The notes below the pieces were generated by a model. That model was given only the letters and a program-made list of their open reading frames with translations, ran no database searches and was not told where the DNA came from. From contig NZ_PIPZ01000002.1 in NCBI RefSeq assembly GCF_003987045.1, positions 434,001-498,000 of the forward strand: DNA of 64,000 bases, read 5' to 3'. Position 1 is the stretch's first letter, and the number at the start of each line of letters is the position of its first letter. The DNA is from Pseudidiomarina marina. GTDB lineage: Bacteria; Pseudomonadota; Gammaproteobacteria; Enterobacterales; Alteromonadaceae. Below, one piece after another: positions 7,313-17,330 of the stretch. Position numbers and translations under genes: made by a program.

Positions 7313-10090
7313 TTAATGAGCTTCGTCCCAGTTGTTTCCAACACCCGCTTCGGCAATAAGCGGCACCTTCAAATCCGCCGCTTGTTCCATGATTTCAACG
7401 AGTTTCTTTTGATAGTCAGAAACTTTATCTTCTCGCACTTCAAATACCAATTCGTCGTGCACCTGCATAATCATATGTAGTTCGTCGTCACCTACCTGGG
7501 TATTTATATAATCGGCAACGGCTATCATTGCGCGTTTAATAATGTCAGCAGCAGTGCCTTGCATTGGCGCGTTGATTGCGGCACGTTCCGCCGCTTTGCG
7601 ACGCATGCCATTTTGAGATTTAATTTCCGGTAGCTGCAATCGACGTCCAAAGATTGTTTCGACATAACCGTCTCGTTTCGCTTGCGCGCGCGTGTTTTCC
7701 ATATATTTCAAGACACCTGGAAAACGGTCGAAGTACTTGTCCATATAGTCTTGCGCTTCTTGGCGCGGAATATCAAGCTGACGCGCCAAGCCAAACGCAG
7801 ACATGCCGTATATCAACCCGAAGTTCACGGCTTTCGCTCGGCGACGTTGCTCACTGGTGACTTGATCCAAGGCCACGCCAAACACTTCCGAGGCAGTGGC
7901 TTTGTGAATATCTCGACCTTTTGAGAAGGCTTCTACAAGCGCCGGATCTTGCGACAAGTGCGCCATAATCCGCAGCTCGATTTGGCTATAGTCAATCGCC
8001 ATGATTTTGTAGCCTGCAGGTGCTGTGAACGCTTTACGTACACGACGCCCGGCTTCGGTACGAATCGGAATATTCTGCAAGTTCGGGTCACTCGATGATA
8101 ACCGTCCAGTTGCCGTCACCGCTTGATGGTAAGAGGTGTGAATGCGATGCGTGCGCGGGTTGACCATCTTCGGCAATTTATCGGTGTAAGTCGATTTCAA
8201 CTTACTCAATCCGCGGTGCTGCATAATGACATCTGGCAAGGGATAATCGAGTGCTAATTCTTGTAGTACTTCTTCCGCAGTCGATGGTGCACCTTTTGGC
8301 GTTTTTTTACGCACTGGTAGCTGTAATTTCTCAAACAAAATCGTCTGCAATTGCTTGGTCGAACTCAAATTAAATTCTTCGCCAGCAATTTCATAAGCCG
8401 TTTTCTCGAGTTGCTGCAGCGCCATCGCAATTTCGTGGCTTTGTTTAGCCAGTAATGGTGCATCAATCTGTACACCGCGTTGCTCCATATCGACAAGCAC
8501 TGGTAGCAAGGGTAGTTCAATGGTTTGCAATACATTTAACAGCGCTTTCTCTTGGCTTACTTCCTGCCAAAGCTTGTGATGCAGCTGAAGCGTCACATCA
8601 GCATCTTCTGCCGCGTAAGGCGCGGCCTGTTCTAATCCAATCTGGTTAAACGTTAATTGTTTGGCGCCCTTGCCGGCAATATCTTCGAAAGAAATCGCTT
8701 TATGCCCCAAATACTGCAAGCTCAAGCTATCCATGTCATGACGTGAGCCGACACTATTGAATACATAAGATGCCAGCATAGTGTCGTTACGAATGGCGCC
8801 AACTCGAATGTTGTAACGACGCAAAATGTGGCTGTCATACTTCAGGTTTTGACCAATTAACTTAGGCTGCTCTGATTCAAGCAGCGGTTTCAATTGCTCG
8901 AGTACCCAAGCTCGGTCAAGTTGATCAGGGGCTCCAGGATAATCATGCGCCACCGGAATATAACAGGCCTGCCCTGGCTGAATCGCAAATGAAACGCCAA
9001 CAAGCTCAGCCTCCATATAATTCAAACTGGTGGTTTCAGTATCAAAAGCGAAATACTCGGCTTGTTCTAGTTGTTTCAACCAGTGCGCAAAACGCTCTTT
9101 CGTGGTCACTGTTTCGTAGGCGTCATGACTTACCGGCGTTTCGTTTGCAGTGTTTGACGAACTCGCCTCTCCCAACGCTTGATCGGTCGCTGCGCCCTCT
9201 TCTAATACCTCGGCTAACCAGCGGCGGAATTCACACTGTTTATAGAGCTGGATGAGTTCATCGCGATTTGATGGCTGAATGGTCAACTGATCAGGTCGAA
9301 AATCCAGTGGAACATCCAGTTTAATGGTTGCGAGTTCACGCGACATCAACAGAATGTCTTGGTTTTCGCGGAGTTTATCCGGCATCGTTTTAGCACCACG
9401 AAACTCAAGCTTTGCAATTGCATCAGGATCGGCCAGCATGGCATCAATTGACCCCATCCCCTGCAACATCGCCAAGGCAGTTTTCTCACCCACTTTAGGT
9501 AAGCCTGGAATATTATCTGAGCTATCGCCCATCAATGAGAGGAGATCAATCATTTGATCTGGCTTGACACCATACTTTGCGACCACGCCGTCATAATCCA
9601 ACAGCGTGTCTGTCATGGTATTAATCAGCATCACGTGGTCATTTACCAACTGCGCCATATCTTTATCGCCGGTACTAATCAGGGTAAATCGCCCTTCCTT
9701 GCCCGCCTGTTCGGCTAGGGTACCAATCACATCATCGGCTTCAACATCATCAATACATAGCAGTGGTAACCCGAGAGCCTGAACAATTTTATGCAACGGC
9801 TCTATTTGCTGACGCAAATCATCTGGCATAGGCGGACGATGCGCTTTGTATTCTGCATATATTTCATTACGAAATGTCGTACCTTTTGCATCGAACACGA
9901 CGGCCATATGGGAAGGCTTATATTTTTTCAACAGGCTTCTAAGCATGTTAACCACACCGTAGATTGCACCCGTAGGTTCTCCCGCAGAATTCGTTAAATG
10001 CGGTGGCGCATAAAACGCCCGAAATAAATAGGACGAACCGTCGACAAGAATGAATGGGTTCTCAGGTACTGATGGTGTTGGTGATGCCAT
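7313..10090 (-). CDS. polA: DNA polymerase I
   Basis: A 925-residue, full-length polymerase for gap filling, Okazaki-fragment maturation and repair. Three domains are visible in order: a 5'-3' flap exonuclease (residues 1 to about 290, with FDAKGTTFRNEIYAEYKAHR and the metal-binding acidic motif DDVEADDVIG), a 3'-5' proofreading domain with the intact DxE motif FDTETTSL, and the family A polymerase with motif A DYSQIELR, the O-helix region RRRAKAVNFGLIYG and motif C QVHDELVFEV. All catalytic acids are present, so proofreading is probably active. The start codon lies within a Met-Ala-Ser-Pro N-terminus. A consensus DnaA box lies 100 bases upstream. Confidence 0.97.
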   Translation of the reverse strand: MASPTPSVPENPFILVDGSSYLFRAFYAPPHLTNSAGEPTGAIYGVVNMLRSLLKKYKPSHMAVVFDAKGTTFRNEIYAEYKAHRPPMPDDLRQQIEPLHKIVQALGLPLLCIDDVEADDVIGTLAEQAGKEGRFTLISTGDKDMAQLVNDHVMLINTMTDTLLDYDGVVAKYGVKPDQMIDLLSLMGDSSDNIPGLPKVGEKTALAMLQGMGSIDAMLADPDAIAKLEFRGAKTMPDKLRENQDILLMSRELATIKLDVPLDFRPDQLTIQPSNRDELIQLYKQCEFRRWLAEVLEEGAATDQALGEASSSNTANETPVSHDAYETVTTKERFAHWLKQLEQAEYFAFDTETTSLNYMEAELVGVSFAIQPGQACYIPVAHDYPGAPDQLDRAWVLEQLKPLLESEQPKLIGQNLKYDSHILRRYNIRVGAIRNDTMLASYVFNSVGSRHDMDSLSLQYLGHKAISFEDIAGKGAKQLTFNQIGLEQAAPYAAEDADVTLQLHHKLWQEVSQEKALLNVLQTIELPLLPVLVDMEQRGVQIDAPLLAKQSHEIAMALQQLEKTAYEIAGEEFNLSSTKQLQTILFEKLQLPVRKKTPKGAPSTAEEVLQELALDYPLPDVIMQHRGLSKLKSTYTDKLPKMVNPRTHRIHTSYHQAVTATGRLSSSDPNLQNIPIRTEAGRRVRKAFTAPAGYKIMAIDYSQIELRIMAHLSQDPALVEAFSKGRDIHKATASEVFGVALDQVTSEQRRRAKAVNFGLIYGMSAFGLARQLDIPRQEAQDYMDKYFDRFPGVLKYMENTRAQAKRDGYVETIFGRRLQLPEIKSQNGMRRKAAERAAINAPMQGTAADIIKRAMIAVADYINTQVGDDELHMIMQVHDELVFEVREDKVSDYQKKLVEIMEQAADLKVPLIAEAGVGNNWDEAH

Positions 10091-10189
10091 GGATGCAATC
10101 TCAAAAATTTGCTGCTAAGAGTTGCTGTGTAGCATGCCACAGCTTCGAAATCTTCGCCACTGAGAGGCGTGAGCATACTGTGTAAAGGC

Positions 10190-10198
10190 TGTGGATAA
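10190..10198 (-). promoter_or_regulatory. Consensus DnaA box upstream of polA
   Basis: TGTGGATAA is the exact reverse complement of the strong DnaA box TTATCCACA. It lies 100 bases before the polA start, so it could couple polA expression to DnaA, but one nine-base match can occur by chance. Confidence 0.4.
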
Positions 10199-10504
10199 GT
10201 CTGTTGAAAACGACAAACTGCACCAGCGAAAGATCATAGATCTCTGGTGACAGCAGATTTGTAAACGTCTTGAAAAACAAGGGGTTCGAAGTACTTCTGA
10301 ATCCCTGACAGCGTTTTATTCTTATTTTGGCTCAGTTGTGGAAACTGATTTTTAGCACATACTTGGAAGGTAACGGCGTGCTCTGTCAATTCTCGTTGAA
10401 TCGAAATAGAAGACTATCACATTAATCGACGATTGCCAGTGCCAAATGCGATTTTCTTAGAACAATTTTTGTGCGTTATCAAAATCCCATATACGCAAAA
10501 GGAA

Positions 10505-10533
10505 TCAACATTGTCTTACTTTTTCTATATACT
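10505..10533 (+). promoter_or_regulatory. Candidate sigma-70 promoter for the orphan gene
   Basis: TCAACA (10505-10510), a 17-base spacer and TATACT (10528-10533) match four and five of six consensus bases. The gene starts about 95 bases further on. Confidence 0.4.
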
Positions 10534-10632
10534 GCTTGTCATAGTTCTTGCAAAAGCAATCTGAACTAGTGTTGAATGAGTACTATGTATATGATGAGTG
10601 TGACTGTTTAATACTTAACCAAACGTGGTCCT

Positions 10633-10911
10633 ATGGAAACAGAATCAATGAAGTTGACAAAAGATGAGCTACGCCAACTCGAGGAGTTTGAGCGACGCCG
10701 TATCGCTCTCAATCAATCAGAGTGGTGGGATCGATTGTCAATGGACCAAAAGTTTGGTGTTTACCAGCTACAGAAGTTTGGATTTGATTTGGCGTTTATC
10801 CGTAATACTGAAGACGGCCCGCTGGCGGTTGTGCGCCGTGGCAGTGAATTCGCCAGTGTCAATCATGAAGGCGATGTTGACCTCAGTCCTGATATTGTTT
10901 TACGCGACTAA
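10633..10911 (+). CDS. Small conserved-looking hypothetical protein, 92 residues
   Basis: The protein starts MKLTKDELRQLEEFERRRIA with a charged helix and continues into a mixed alpha/beta part ending in VVRRGSEFASVNHEGDVDLS. No signal peptide, membrane segment or known motif is seen. Two starts are possible: ATG at 10633 or ATG at 10648, the latter with GGAA nine bases upstream. It lies alone between polA and the convergent aroE, with only three bases to the aroE stop codon. Codon use resembles the backbone, so it is probably a real lineage-specific gene. Function unknown. Confidence 0.65.
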   Translation: METESMKLTKDELRQLEEFERRRIALNQSEWWDRLSMDQKFGVYQLQKFGFDLAFIRNTEDGPLAVVRRGSEFASVNHEGDVDLSPDIVLRD

Positions 10912-10914
10912 ACG

Positions 10915-11739
10915 TCACCCGCTTATTGTTTCACGTAATTTCTGAATGACTTTTTGAGTATCTAACTTGGCGCCTTCGTGCCACATTTGAAAAGCAGCTC
11001 CTGCTTGCTCAACCAACATACCTAAGCCATCATAAACAGTCGCGACACCTGCTTGTTGCGCTTGCTGCATGAACGCCGTTGGTTGCGCTCCATACACCAT
11101 ATCATAGACGCATCCAGCATTCGCTAATTCATTGTTCTCTATAGGAATTTCATGACCTGTCAAACTGGCACTGGTCGCATTAATAACAATGGCACCCGAA
11201 GGAATAGTCAGTTGCTTGAAGGTAAATGCTCGAAGTTTTAAATCCGCCATCTGCTCGACCAAATTGGCGGCTCTTTCCCGCGATCGGTTCGCAATGGTTA
11301 AACTGGCGACGCCGTGCTCTATTAACGGTGCAATAACGCCGCGCGCGGCCCCACCCGCTCCCAAAACAACGACATCACGGTTGGCCAACGTTTGCTGTAA
11401 ATTCTTTTGTAAATCGCGTACGAGGCCAATGCCATCGGTATTGTCACCCAATAGCTGACCGTAACCGAGAGGCACCAGTGTATTCACGGCGCCAGCTAGC
11501 TGTGCACGTGTCGTTACATAGGTGACGAGTTCGAAGGCTTGTTGCTTAAACGGTACCGTAACATTAGCGCCCGCACCACCAGAGCGAAAAAACTTAGCGA
11601 CTGCTCGGCTAAACCCAGACGCTGATGTTAAACTGCGCGTGTAATTAAGCTCTACCCCAATTTGTTGAGCAAATGCTTGGTGAATTTGGGGAGACAAACT
11701 GTGTGCAACCGGATTCCCAAAAACTGTAAATATCGCCAT
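10915..11739 (-). CDS. aroE: Shikimate dehydrogenase
   Basis: Reduces 3-dehydroshikimate to shikimate with NADPH in aromatic amino-acid synthesis. The 274-residue protein has the substrate-binding N-terminus (FGNPVAHSLSPQIHQAFA), the catalytic lysine in NVTVPFKQQAFE and the nucleotide-binding loop VVLGAGGAARGV, with NRSRERA after it. The true start is taken as the ATG at 11737-11739 ([10 protein letters not shown]), which is preceded by AAGGAAG; an upstream in-frame start would add eight residues. In E. coli aroE belongs to the dprA-smg-yrdD-tsaC-aroE run; here hemF and a haemoglobin gene have come between. Its start codon overlaps the divergent haemoglobin start. Confidence 0.94.
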   Translation of the reverse strand: MAIFTVFGNPVAHSLSPQIHQAFAQQIGVELNYTRSLTSASGFSRAVAKFFRSGGAGANVTVPFKQQAFELVTYVTTRAQLAGAVNTLVPLGYGQLLGDNTDGIGLVRDLQKNLQQTLANRDVVVLGAGGAARGVIAPLIEHGVASLTIANRSRERAANLVEQMADLKLRAFTFKQLTIPSGAIVINATSASLTGHEIPIENNELANAGCVYDMVYGAQPTAFMQQAQQAGVATVYDGLGMLVEQAGAAFQMWHEGAKLDTQKVIQKLRETISG

Positions 11740-12154
11740 GTTTAACTTCCTTCGTGCGGGCAAAGAAGCAAAAGGCCCACAATCAATTTATGACCAGCTT
11801 GGCGGAGAACCTGCAGTTCGCGCCATGGCTGAGAGATTTTATGATGTCATGGAGAGTGACCCACGCGCAAAAGATTTGTTAGCGATACACCCACAACCAA
11901 TGACGGCCATTCGGCAAAAATTCTTTGAATTCTTGAGCGGCTGGTTTGGTGGTCCACAATTATTTGAAGAAAAATATGGCCACCCACGTCTTCGCGCACG
12001 CCATATGCCGTTTACTATTGACGTTAAATTACGAGATCAATGGTTGCTATGTATGTATCAAGTACTTGATGAACAAGTGCACGATGAACTGTTAAAAATG
12101 CAGTTACGCCAACGCTTCACGCAATTGGCGCATCACATGATTAATTCTAATTAA
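11738..12154 (+). CDS. Truncated haemoglobin, group II-like
   Basis: A 138-residue globin of the truncated (2-on-2) family. The region from [23 protein letters not shown] to the end covers the whole fold. The proximal histidine is probably the His of RARHMPFTI, and [12 protein letters not shown] contains the Trp at the G8 position typical of group II. Such proteins bind oxygen and can take part in peroxide or nitric oxide detoxification. The ATG at 11738 overlaps the aroE start codon head to head (CATG) and lacks a clear ribosome-binding site. The stop codon overlaps the hemF stop by four bases. Confidence 0.85.
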   Translation: MFNFLRAGKEAKGPQSIYDQLGGEPAVRAMAERFYDVMESDPRAKDLLAIHPQPMTAIRQKFFEFLSGWFGGPQLFEEKYGHPRLRARHMPFTIDVKLRDQWLLCMYQVLDEQVHDELLKMQLRQRFTQLAHHMINSN

Positions 12155-13068
12155 AGCTCTGTTAACCAGTCGCGCGGACGTAAATAATCCGCGTACAGTT
12201 TGGCTTCAGCACTTCCCGGTTCAGGCTGATAGCCATACTCCCAACGCGCCAGCGGTGGCATCGACATGAGGATAGACTCGGTGCGACCGCCTGTTTGCAA
12301 GCCAAATAATGTGCCGCGGTCCCACACTAAATTGAATTCGACATAACGACCGCGGCGATAGAGCTGAAATTCACGCTCGCGTTCGCCATATGGCATGTCT
12401 TTACGGCGGGCAATAATTGGCAAATAAGCGTCGAGATAAGCGTCGCCAACAGCACGCATTATCGCAAAACTCTCCTCAAAACCACGTTCGTTCAAATCAT
12501 CAAAGAACAATCCGCCAACACCACGCGTTTCATCACGGTGTTTTAACCAAAAATAATCATCACACCATTTCTTAAATTTTGGATACAGCTCGTCGCCAAA
12601 CGGTTGCAGCGCGTTGTATGCCAACTGGTGCCAATGCTTGATGTCGTCATCAAATGGATAGAATGGCGTGAGATCAAAACCGCCGCCAAACCACCAAACA
12701 GGCTCGACACCTTCTTTTTCGGCAATGAAAAAACGAACGTTTGCGTGGCTTGTGGGTACATAAGGATTACGTGGATGCATCACTAAACTCACCCCGCACG
12801 CATTAAAATTGCGACCGGCCAGTTCAGGTCGATGAGCTGTTGCCGATGCTGGCATTTGTTCACCAAACACATGCGAATAGCCAACCCCACCTTGCTCTAG
12901 AACAGCGCCATCGCGAAGTACGCGAGAGCGACCACCGCCGCCGCCAGCACGCTGCCAAGCCTCTTCTTGGAAAACACCCTTGCCGTCAGCTTGCTCTAAG
13001 GCATCGCAGATTTTATCTTGCAGGCTTTTTAAGTAGTGATTGACCTGTTCCAACATCGAATCGTGCAT
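12151..13068 (-). CDS. hemF: Oxygen-dependent coproporphyrinogen III oxidase
   Basis: Catalyses the oxidative decarboxylation of coproporphyrinogen III to protoporphyrinogen IX in aerobic haem synthesis. The 305-residue protein is full length and shows the family signatures [37 protein letters not shown] and the C-terminal [13 protein letters not shown]. The conserved histidines of the active site are in place. The gene follows tsaC by two bases and so belongs to the LysM-dprA-smg-yrdD-tsaC run on the minus strand. A globin gene ends against it on the opposite strand; any functional link through haem is speculative. Confidence 0.96.
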   Translation of the reverse strand: MHDSMLEQVNHYLKSLQDKICDALEQADGKGVFQEEAWQRAGGGGGRSRVLRDGAVLEQGGVGYSHVFGEQMPASATAHRPELAGRNFNACGVSLVMHPRNPYVPTSHANVRFFIAEKEGVEPVWWFGGGFDLTPFYPFDDDIKHWHQLAYNALQPFGDELYPKFKKWCDDYFWLKHRDETRGVGGLFFDDLNERGFEESFAIMRAVGDAYLDAYLPIIARRKDMPYGEREREFQLYRRGRYVEFNLVWDRGTLFGLQTGGRTESILMSMPPLARWEYGYQPEPGSAEAKLYADYLRPRDWLTEL

Positions 13069-13070
13069 GT

Positions 13071-13637
13071 TTAATCTCGGATAACCTTTTTCGTGAGTGG
13101 ATCAATAATCCGTGATGGCTTTAATGCGCCACCGGTTGGTGCATCCATCACCCAAGCGATGCTGTCACCGAAAGTTGCACGGACATCGTCAGCAGTGGTG
13201 AGCGCTGGCTGCCCAGATAAATTCGCACTAGTTGATACGATGGCGCTACCTAGCGCTTTACACAACTGACGAGCCGGCTCATGAGCGGTTACACGCACTG
13301 CAATTTGGTCATGCGCACCGCGTAACCATTCCGGTACATTTTCCGCCGCCGGTAATAGTAGCGTGACCGGTCCTGGCCAATTTGAAAACACGCTGAAACG
13401 TTTATCTTGTGGAATTTTATGATCAGCAACAAATTCCACCAGCTGACTGTAATCGGCAGCCAACAAAATGAGCCCCTTTTCTTGTGGACGCTGTTTTGCC
13501 TGCAGTAGTTTATTCACCGCCTCAGCGTTACGCGGATCACAACCCAGACCAAACACGGCCTCAGTTGGATATGCCAACAATTCGCCGTTGGCAAATGCTT
13601 GCTTAGCTGAGAACCATGGATCAGTTTGTTCAGTCAT
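13071..13637 (-). CDS. tsaC: Threonylcarbamoyl-AMP synthase TsaC (YrdC)
   Basis: Makes threonylcarbamoyl-AMP from threonine, bicarbonate and ATP, the first step of the t6A37 modification of tRNAs that read ANN codons. The 188-residue protein is a single YrdC domain, the short TsaC form without the Sua5 extension. Seen are the nucleotide-binding start ([17 protein letters not shown]), the [15 protein letters not shown] segment and the ISTSANLSG-type stretch [13 protein letters not shown]. It lies between yrdD and hemF in one run, as in E. coli apart from hemF. Confidence 0.94.
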   Translation of the reverse strand: MTEQTDPWFSAKQAFANGELLAYPTEAVFGLGCDPRNAEAVNKLLQAKQRPQEKGLILLAADYSQLVEFVADHKIPQDKRFSVFSNWPGPVTLLLPAAENVPEWLRGAHDQIAVRVTAHEPARQLCKALGSAIVSTSANLSGQPALTTADDVRATFGDSIAWVMDAPTGGALKPSRIIDPLTKKVIRD

Positions 13638-13690
13638 GTAAATAATCTCTTCAAATGCCTAAAAGTGCCGGATTATTTCCGAAAGTGGCG

Positions 13691-14086
13691 TTATTTTAAC
13701 GAAGATTTGTAGTTACAGGAATCATTTGCGCAGATCAACCGTTCACCAGCCGCGGTTTTCTTCTTGAGTAGCAGCGGAAATTCACAGGTTGGGCAAGTTT
13801 GGGCAACTGGCGGCAAATTCACCGAATACTTGCACGTAGGATAATGGTCACAGGCATAAAAGGAGTTACCGAAACGACTCGTCTTCTGAACCAGCTTGCC
13901 AGATTGGCATACTGGACAAGGCGCATCAGTACCGGGATCGAAGTCGGCAGCAGTCATGTAATCACAATCAGGGTAGCCGCTGCAGCCAACAAATAAGCCG
14001 TAGCGGCCCTTTTTGAGTTGCAGATCACGCTGACACCGGGGGCAAGGCACGCCCAGCGACTGTGGTTCCAAGAAGTTATCGGTCAT
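13691..14086 (-). CDS. yrdD: Topoisomerase-type zinc-ribbon protein (YrdD-like)
   Basis: A 131-residue protein made of three four-cysteine zinc ribbons of the type found at the C-terminus of DNA topoisomerase I: CPRCQRDLQLKKGRYG, CPVCQSGKLVQKTSRFG and CPTCEFPLLLKKKTAAGERLIC, each with a second cysteine pair such as CSGYPDC, CDHYPTC and CANDSC. It has no catalytic topoisomerase part. It probably binds nucleic acid, but the role of YrdD is unknown. It starts one base after the smg stop codon. The gene order smg-yrdD-tsaC matches E. coli. Confidence 0.9.
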   Translation of the reverse strand: MTDNFLEPQSLGVPCPRCQRDLQLKKGRYGLFVGCSGYPDCDYMTAADFDPGTDAPCPVCQSGKLVQKTSRFGNSFYACDHYPTCKYSVNLPPVAQTCPTCEFPLLLKKKTAAGERLICANDSCNYKSSLK

Positions 14087-14560
14087 TTAATGCAATAAAC
14101 CCTCGGGTTCCTCAAACAGCAAGCCTTCCATTTGATCGTAGGCATCTTCGCGGCCAGGTACATTAAACAGCACCATCAGCACCACCCACTTCAAATCATC
14201 GAGCGTAAACTGTTGGGTGTCGAGTTCCATGACTCGGTCAATTACCATTTCGCGAGTCGTAAAATCCAATACCCCAAGGCTCTCTAGGTACATTAAAAAA
14301 CCACGGCTGGCACAATCCAGTCGTGCAACTTCTTCGGTCGTGAAGACCCGTGTACTTTTGCTCTCAGATTTATTTACATACGGTGAGGCATGGCTGTCTT
14401 GTAAGTCAGCCAAGCGTTCTAACCAAGCAAGCGCCTTATGAATCTCTTGGCGATGGAATCCAGCGCGGGTGAGTTCGTCAGTTAGCTCATCATGGTTAAC
14501 TACAACCTCCATGTCCGAATGTATATAGTTCTCGAACAAGTACATGAGGATATCAAACAT
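14087..14560 (-). CDS. smg: Smg family protein
   Basis: A 157-residue all-helical protein of the Smg (DUF494) family, recognised by the start [19 protein letters not shown] and by the acidic body. It is found almost always next to dprA in gammaproteobacteria; the molecular role is not established. It starts two bases after the dprA stop codon and is followed by yrdD without a gap, so cotranscription is very likely. Confidence 0.9.
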   Translation of the reverse strand: MFDILMYLFENYIHSDMEVVVNHDELTDELTRAGFHRQEIHKALAWLERLADLQDSHASPYVNKSESKSTRVFTTEEVARLDCASRGFLMYLESLGVLDFTTREMVIDRVMELDTQQFTLDDLKWVVLMVLFNVPGREDAYDQMEGLLFEEPEGLLH

Positions 14561-14562
14561 CG

Positions 14563-15609
14563 TTAGCGCCTCCCCATTTTTATATAACCGCCTGAAACTG
14601 AGATCACACTACCCTCAAGTTCTAGTAACACCAACTGCTCTGTAACAATCGCAACCGGCAGTCCACTGCGCGCCACAATGGTGTCTATTGAGGTGACCTC
14701 TGATCCCACATTAGCCAACAATTGGCGGTTTGCCAAGCTTCGCGTTGAATTTATTTGATGCTGTTTTACTGATAATTGAGATGGGGGCAATTCTGGTAAA
14801 TTCAACTCACGCAGAATATCGTTTACACAAACCGCTATTCCTGCACCTTCAGTTAGCAGCTTGAAACTTCCAGTAAATGCGGCATCCCAAATTGAACCAG
14901 GTACAACCATAATTGTTTTTTGCTGATCTTGCGCTAACCCAGCCGTAATCAGTGTGCCGCTGTAAAGCTTCGCCTCAATCACCAGTACCAGTTGCGACAA
15001 ACCACTGAGAATACGGTTGCGCCGCGGAAAATGATCGCGTTTTGGGGGCGTACCCGGCGCGAATTCACTAATCACTAACCCGGCTTGCATAATCTGTTGT
15101 TGCAGTTGACGATTCCGCGATGGGTAGTAAATATCAGGACCAGACGCCAATACCGCAAGCGTTCTCCCCTCATCTAGCGCACCACGATGCGCCGCTCCAT
15201 CGATACCCGCTGCTAAGCCACTACTGACAACGACGCCAGAACGAGCTAAGCCTCGCGCGAAATAATCGGCTGTATGTTGCCCTACTGGAGACGCGTTTCG
15301 GCTGCCAATTACCGCAACATTTGTTGCATCCAGACAGCGCAAATCGCCGTGAGCGAACAGTACCATCGGTGGATCGTGAATATGTTTTAGGGCTTCAGGA
15401 TATAACGGATCGCGCAGATGAATAGCATGGCAATTTGGCTGTTCTGCCCACTGCTGCAGCTTTTCAATGCGTGCCGGAACAAGATTGGCACTCGGCCATC
15501 GTGCATGGGCAGCAATTTGTTCAAACGAACTCAGGGTGCGTAAAAACTTCCGATGTTTGCTCGGCGCGCTGGCAAGTGCCAGCAACGTCGTCGCGGTTTC
15601 AGCATCCAT
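14563..15609 (-). CDS. dprA: DNA processing protein DprA (Smf)
   Basis: Loads RecA on incoming single-stranded DNA during natural transformation; it is also kept in many species not known to be competent. The 348-residue protein has an N-terminal helical/SAM-like part, the Rossmann-like DNA-binding core ([12 protein letters not shown] and [19 protein letters not shown], positions about 100-150) and a C-terminal winged-helix domain near [20 protein letters not shown]. All parts are intact. It lies in the LysM-dprA-smg run, divergent from def. Confidence 0.94.
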   Translation of the reverse strand: MDAETATTLLALASAPSKHRKFLRTLSSFEQIAAHARWPSANLVPARIEKLQQWAEQPNCHAIHLRDPLYPEALKHIHDPPMVLFAHGDLRCLDATNVAVIGSRNASPVGQHTADYFARGLARSGVVVSSGLAAGIDGAAHRGALDEGRTLAVLASGPDIYYPSRNRQLQQQIMQAGLVISEFAPGTPPKRDHFPRRNRILSGLSQLVLVIEAKLYSGTLITAGLAQDQQKTIMVVPGSIWDAAFTGSFKLLTEGAGIAVCVNDILRELNLPELPPSQLSVKQHQINSTRSLANRQLLANVGSEVTSIDTIVARSGLPVAIVTEQLVLLELEGSVISVSGGYIKMGRR

Positions 15610-15653
15610 GCTGATAACCTCCAGTGTTTAGGAATGCAAGCTTCTGATTTTAT

Positions 15654-16742
15654 TTAAAGCTGCTTTGGAATGTAGTAATCGCCTACCGATAGCCACTCGC
15701 GTGAACGCAATACAATCGCGAAACTCGTCTCTTCCTGCACTTCTAGAACCATCATTTCGGCCGTTGCTGATACCGGTAGCTGAACGGTGTTACGCCAGTA
15801 GCGCGAAATGTCATCAGATGGTTTGTAGAAATTCACCAAGCTGATTTCCTTGCCTTCAACAAAAACCGTTGAACCTGGGCGAATCGCTTGATACATCTGG
15901 CCTACTTTTACGCCCTGTTTTGCGCCTTTATTTAACACCACCACATCGTACTTGCCCTGCTCTTTACGATTATTGAGTGAGGCAATCACTTGTCCATCCA
16001 TTTCAGCGCCAGAAACTGGCGTGATTACGTCTGGAATATTTAATGGTTTGGTCTCTAGCAGGTAGTCGCCACGACGAATTTCTCGTTGAATTCGACTCAG
16101 TTCACCTTCGGCGATTTCACCACTGTTATAGGTGATATCGACATCACCCACATAGCGAAGTAATTCACCTTGATCAATGCGCTCAACCGGAGTGAACACA
16201 CTATAGGTGGTTTTCTCCACCGCGCCTTTAATAAATACTGGTAACATTCCGTTCACGCGCGGCGCACCGCGGTTGTCACCCAAAACTTGCGGCAATGCAT
16301 CCAGCGCTGCGCGGGTTACCAATCGATGCTCAGTTAGCAGTGGTGCTAGCATCTCACGCGAAAACGTCGGAATGGGCTCACCTTTTTCTTTCACTTCACC
16401 TTGCGGCAACAACGCACGGTATTCTTTACGCGTTAATTGCGGTCGGCCATCTACCCAAACCAAAAGTAATCGGTCGCCAGGGTAAATTAAATGCGGGTTC
16501 GCCACATCTTCATTAATACGCCACAATTCAGGCCAATACCACGGGTCGTTTAAGTACAACTCGGAAATATCCCACAGCGTATCGCCTTTTTTGACAACAT
16601 ATTCTTGCGGCGCGTCTTCACGTAACGACAACACATCGCCTTTTGTTTGTTCTGCTGTATTTGACTGCGCCACGGCAACATGCAGTGGTGTACCTAGCAG
16701 AAAACCGATTAGCGCAATCGCCGGTAATTGCCATTTGGTCAT
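15654..16742 (-). CDS. LysM-domain envelope protein
   Basis: A 362-residue exported protein: signal peptide (about residues 1-25), then a LysM domain beginning EYVVKKGDTLWDISELYL, which binds peptidoglycan. It is followed by a long region without a named catalytic motif. The LysM-DprA-Smg pairing opposite def-fmt is conserved in Shewanella, Vibrio and relatives. Family members are annotated only as LysM peptidoglycan-binding proteins. The start lies 81 bases from the divergent def gene, so both promoters share this gap. It is the first gene of the minus-strand run that ends with hemF. Confidence 0.9.
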   Translation of the reverse strand: MTKWQLPAIALIGFLLGTPLHVAVAQSNTAEQTKGDVLSLREDAPQEYVVKKGDTLWDISELYLNDPWYWPELWRINEDVANPHLIYPGDRLLLVWVDGRPQLTRKEYRALLPQGEVKEKGEPIPTFSREMLAPLLTEHRLVTRAALDALPQVLGDNRGAPRVNGMLPVFIKGAVEKTTYSVFTPVERIDQGELLRYVGDVDITYNSGEIAEGELSRIQREIRRGDYLLETKPLNIPDVITPVSGAEMDGQVIASLNNRKEQGKYDVVVLNKGAKQGVKVGQMYQAIRPGSTVFVEGKEISLVNFYKPSDDISRYWRNTVQLPVSATAEMMVLEVQEETSFAIVLRSREWLSVGDYYIPKQL

Positions 16743-16823
16743 CTTGAGCTCCGTTGTAAAACCGTGTGTTCATCCCCAAATTACGTTAAAATCACGCAAG
16801 ATGAAACTAGCGAATGAAAGGTT

Positions 16824-17330
16824 ATGAGTAAATTAACAATTTTAAAATATCCAGACGAGCGATTACGCACCGTCGCACAACCAATTCAGCAAGTTGACGA
16901 CGCTCTGAGAGCGGCCATCGACAACATGTTTGAAACGATGTACGAGTCGAATGGCGTTGGCCTTGCGGCTACGCAGGTCGATATTCACCGTCGCCTATTC
17001 GTTGCTGACTGTAGTGAAGATCAGAACGAACCTCTGGTGTTTATTAACCCTGAGATTACAGCACAAGAAGGCCATTTCACCAACGAAGAAGGCTGTTTAT
17101 CGTTCCCTGGCGTGTACGCGAAGGTTGAACGCGCCGGCAAAGTGACCGTGAAAGCACTTGACCGCAACGGCGAAGAATTCTCGCTGACGGCCGAAGGCTT
17201 GCTGGCCATTTGTATCCAACACGAACTCGATCACCTCAATGGTAAGCTGTTCGTTGACTACTTGTCGCCGCTAAAACGCGACCGCATTCGTAAAAAACTC
17301 GAAAAAGAAGCGCGTTTGCATGCCGAATAA
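16824..17330 (+). CDS. def: Peptide deformylase
   Basis: Removes the formyl group from nascent polypeptides. The 168-residue metalloenzyme shows all three motifs: [16 protein letters not shown] with the metal-binding cysteine, and HELDH with the two metal-binding histidines and catalytic glutamate. It starts [15 protein letters not shown] after AAAGG. Its end overlaps the fmt start by 11 bases, so they are translationally coupled, as in most gammaproteobacteria. Confidence 0.97.
   Translation: MSKLTILKYPDERLRTVAQPIQQVDDALRAAIDNMFETMYESNGVGLAATQVDIHRRLFVADCSEDQNEPLVFINPEITAQEGHFTNEEGCLSFPGVYAKVERAGKVTVKALDRNGEEFSLTAEGLLAICIQHELDHLNGKLFVDYLSPLKRDRIRKKLEKEARLHAE

Larger units (their letters stand above)
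10091..10632. other. Non-coding gap between polA and the 92-residue orphan gene
   Basis: No frame in this 542-base stretch looks coding. Apart from the DnaA box and the promoter candidate listed separately, I see a short imperfect hairpin near 10281-10305 (GGGGTTC / GAATCCC). The promoter of polA should lie at the left side of the gap, but no clear sigma-70 pair stands out. Confidence 0.5.
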
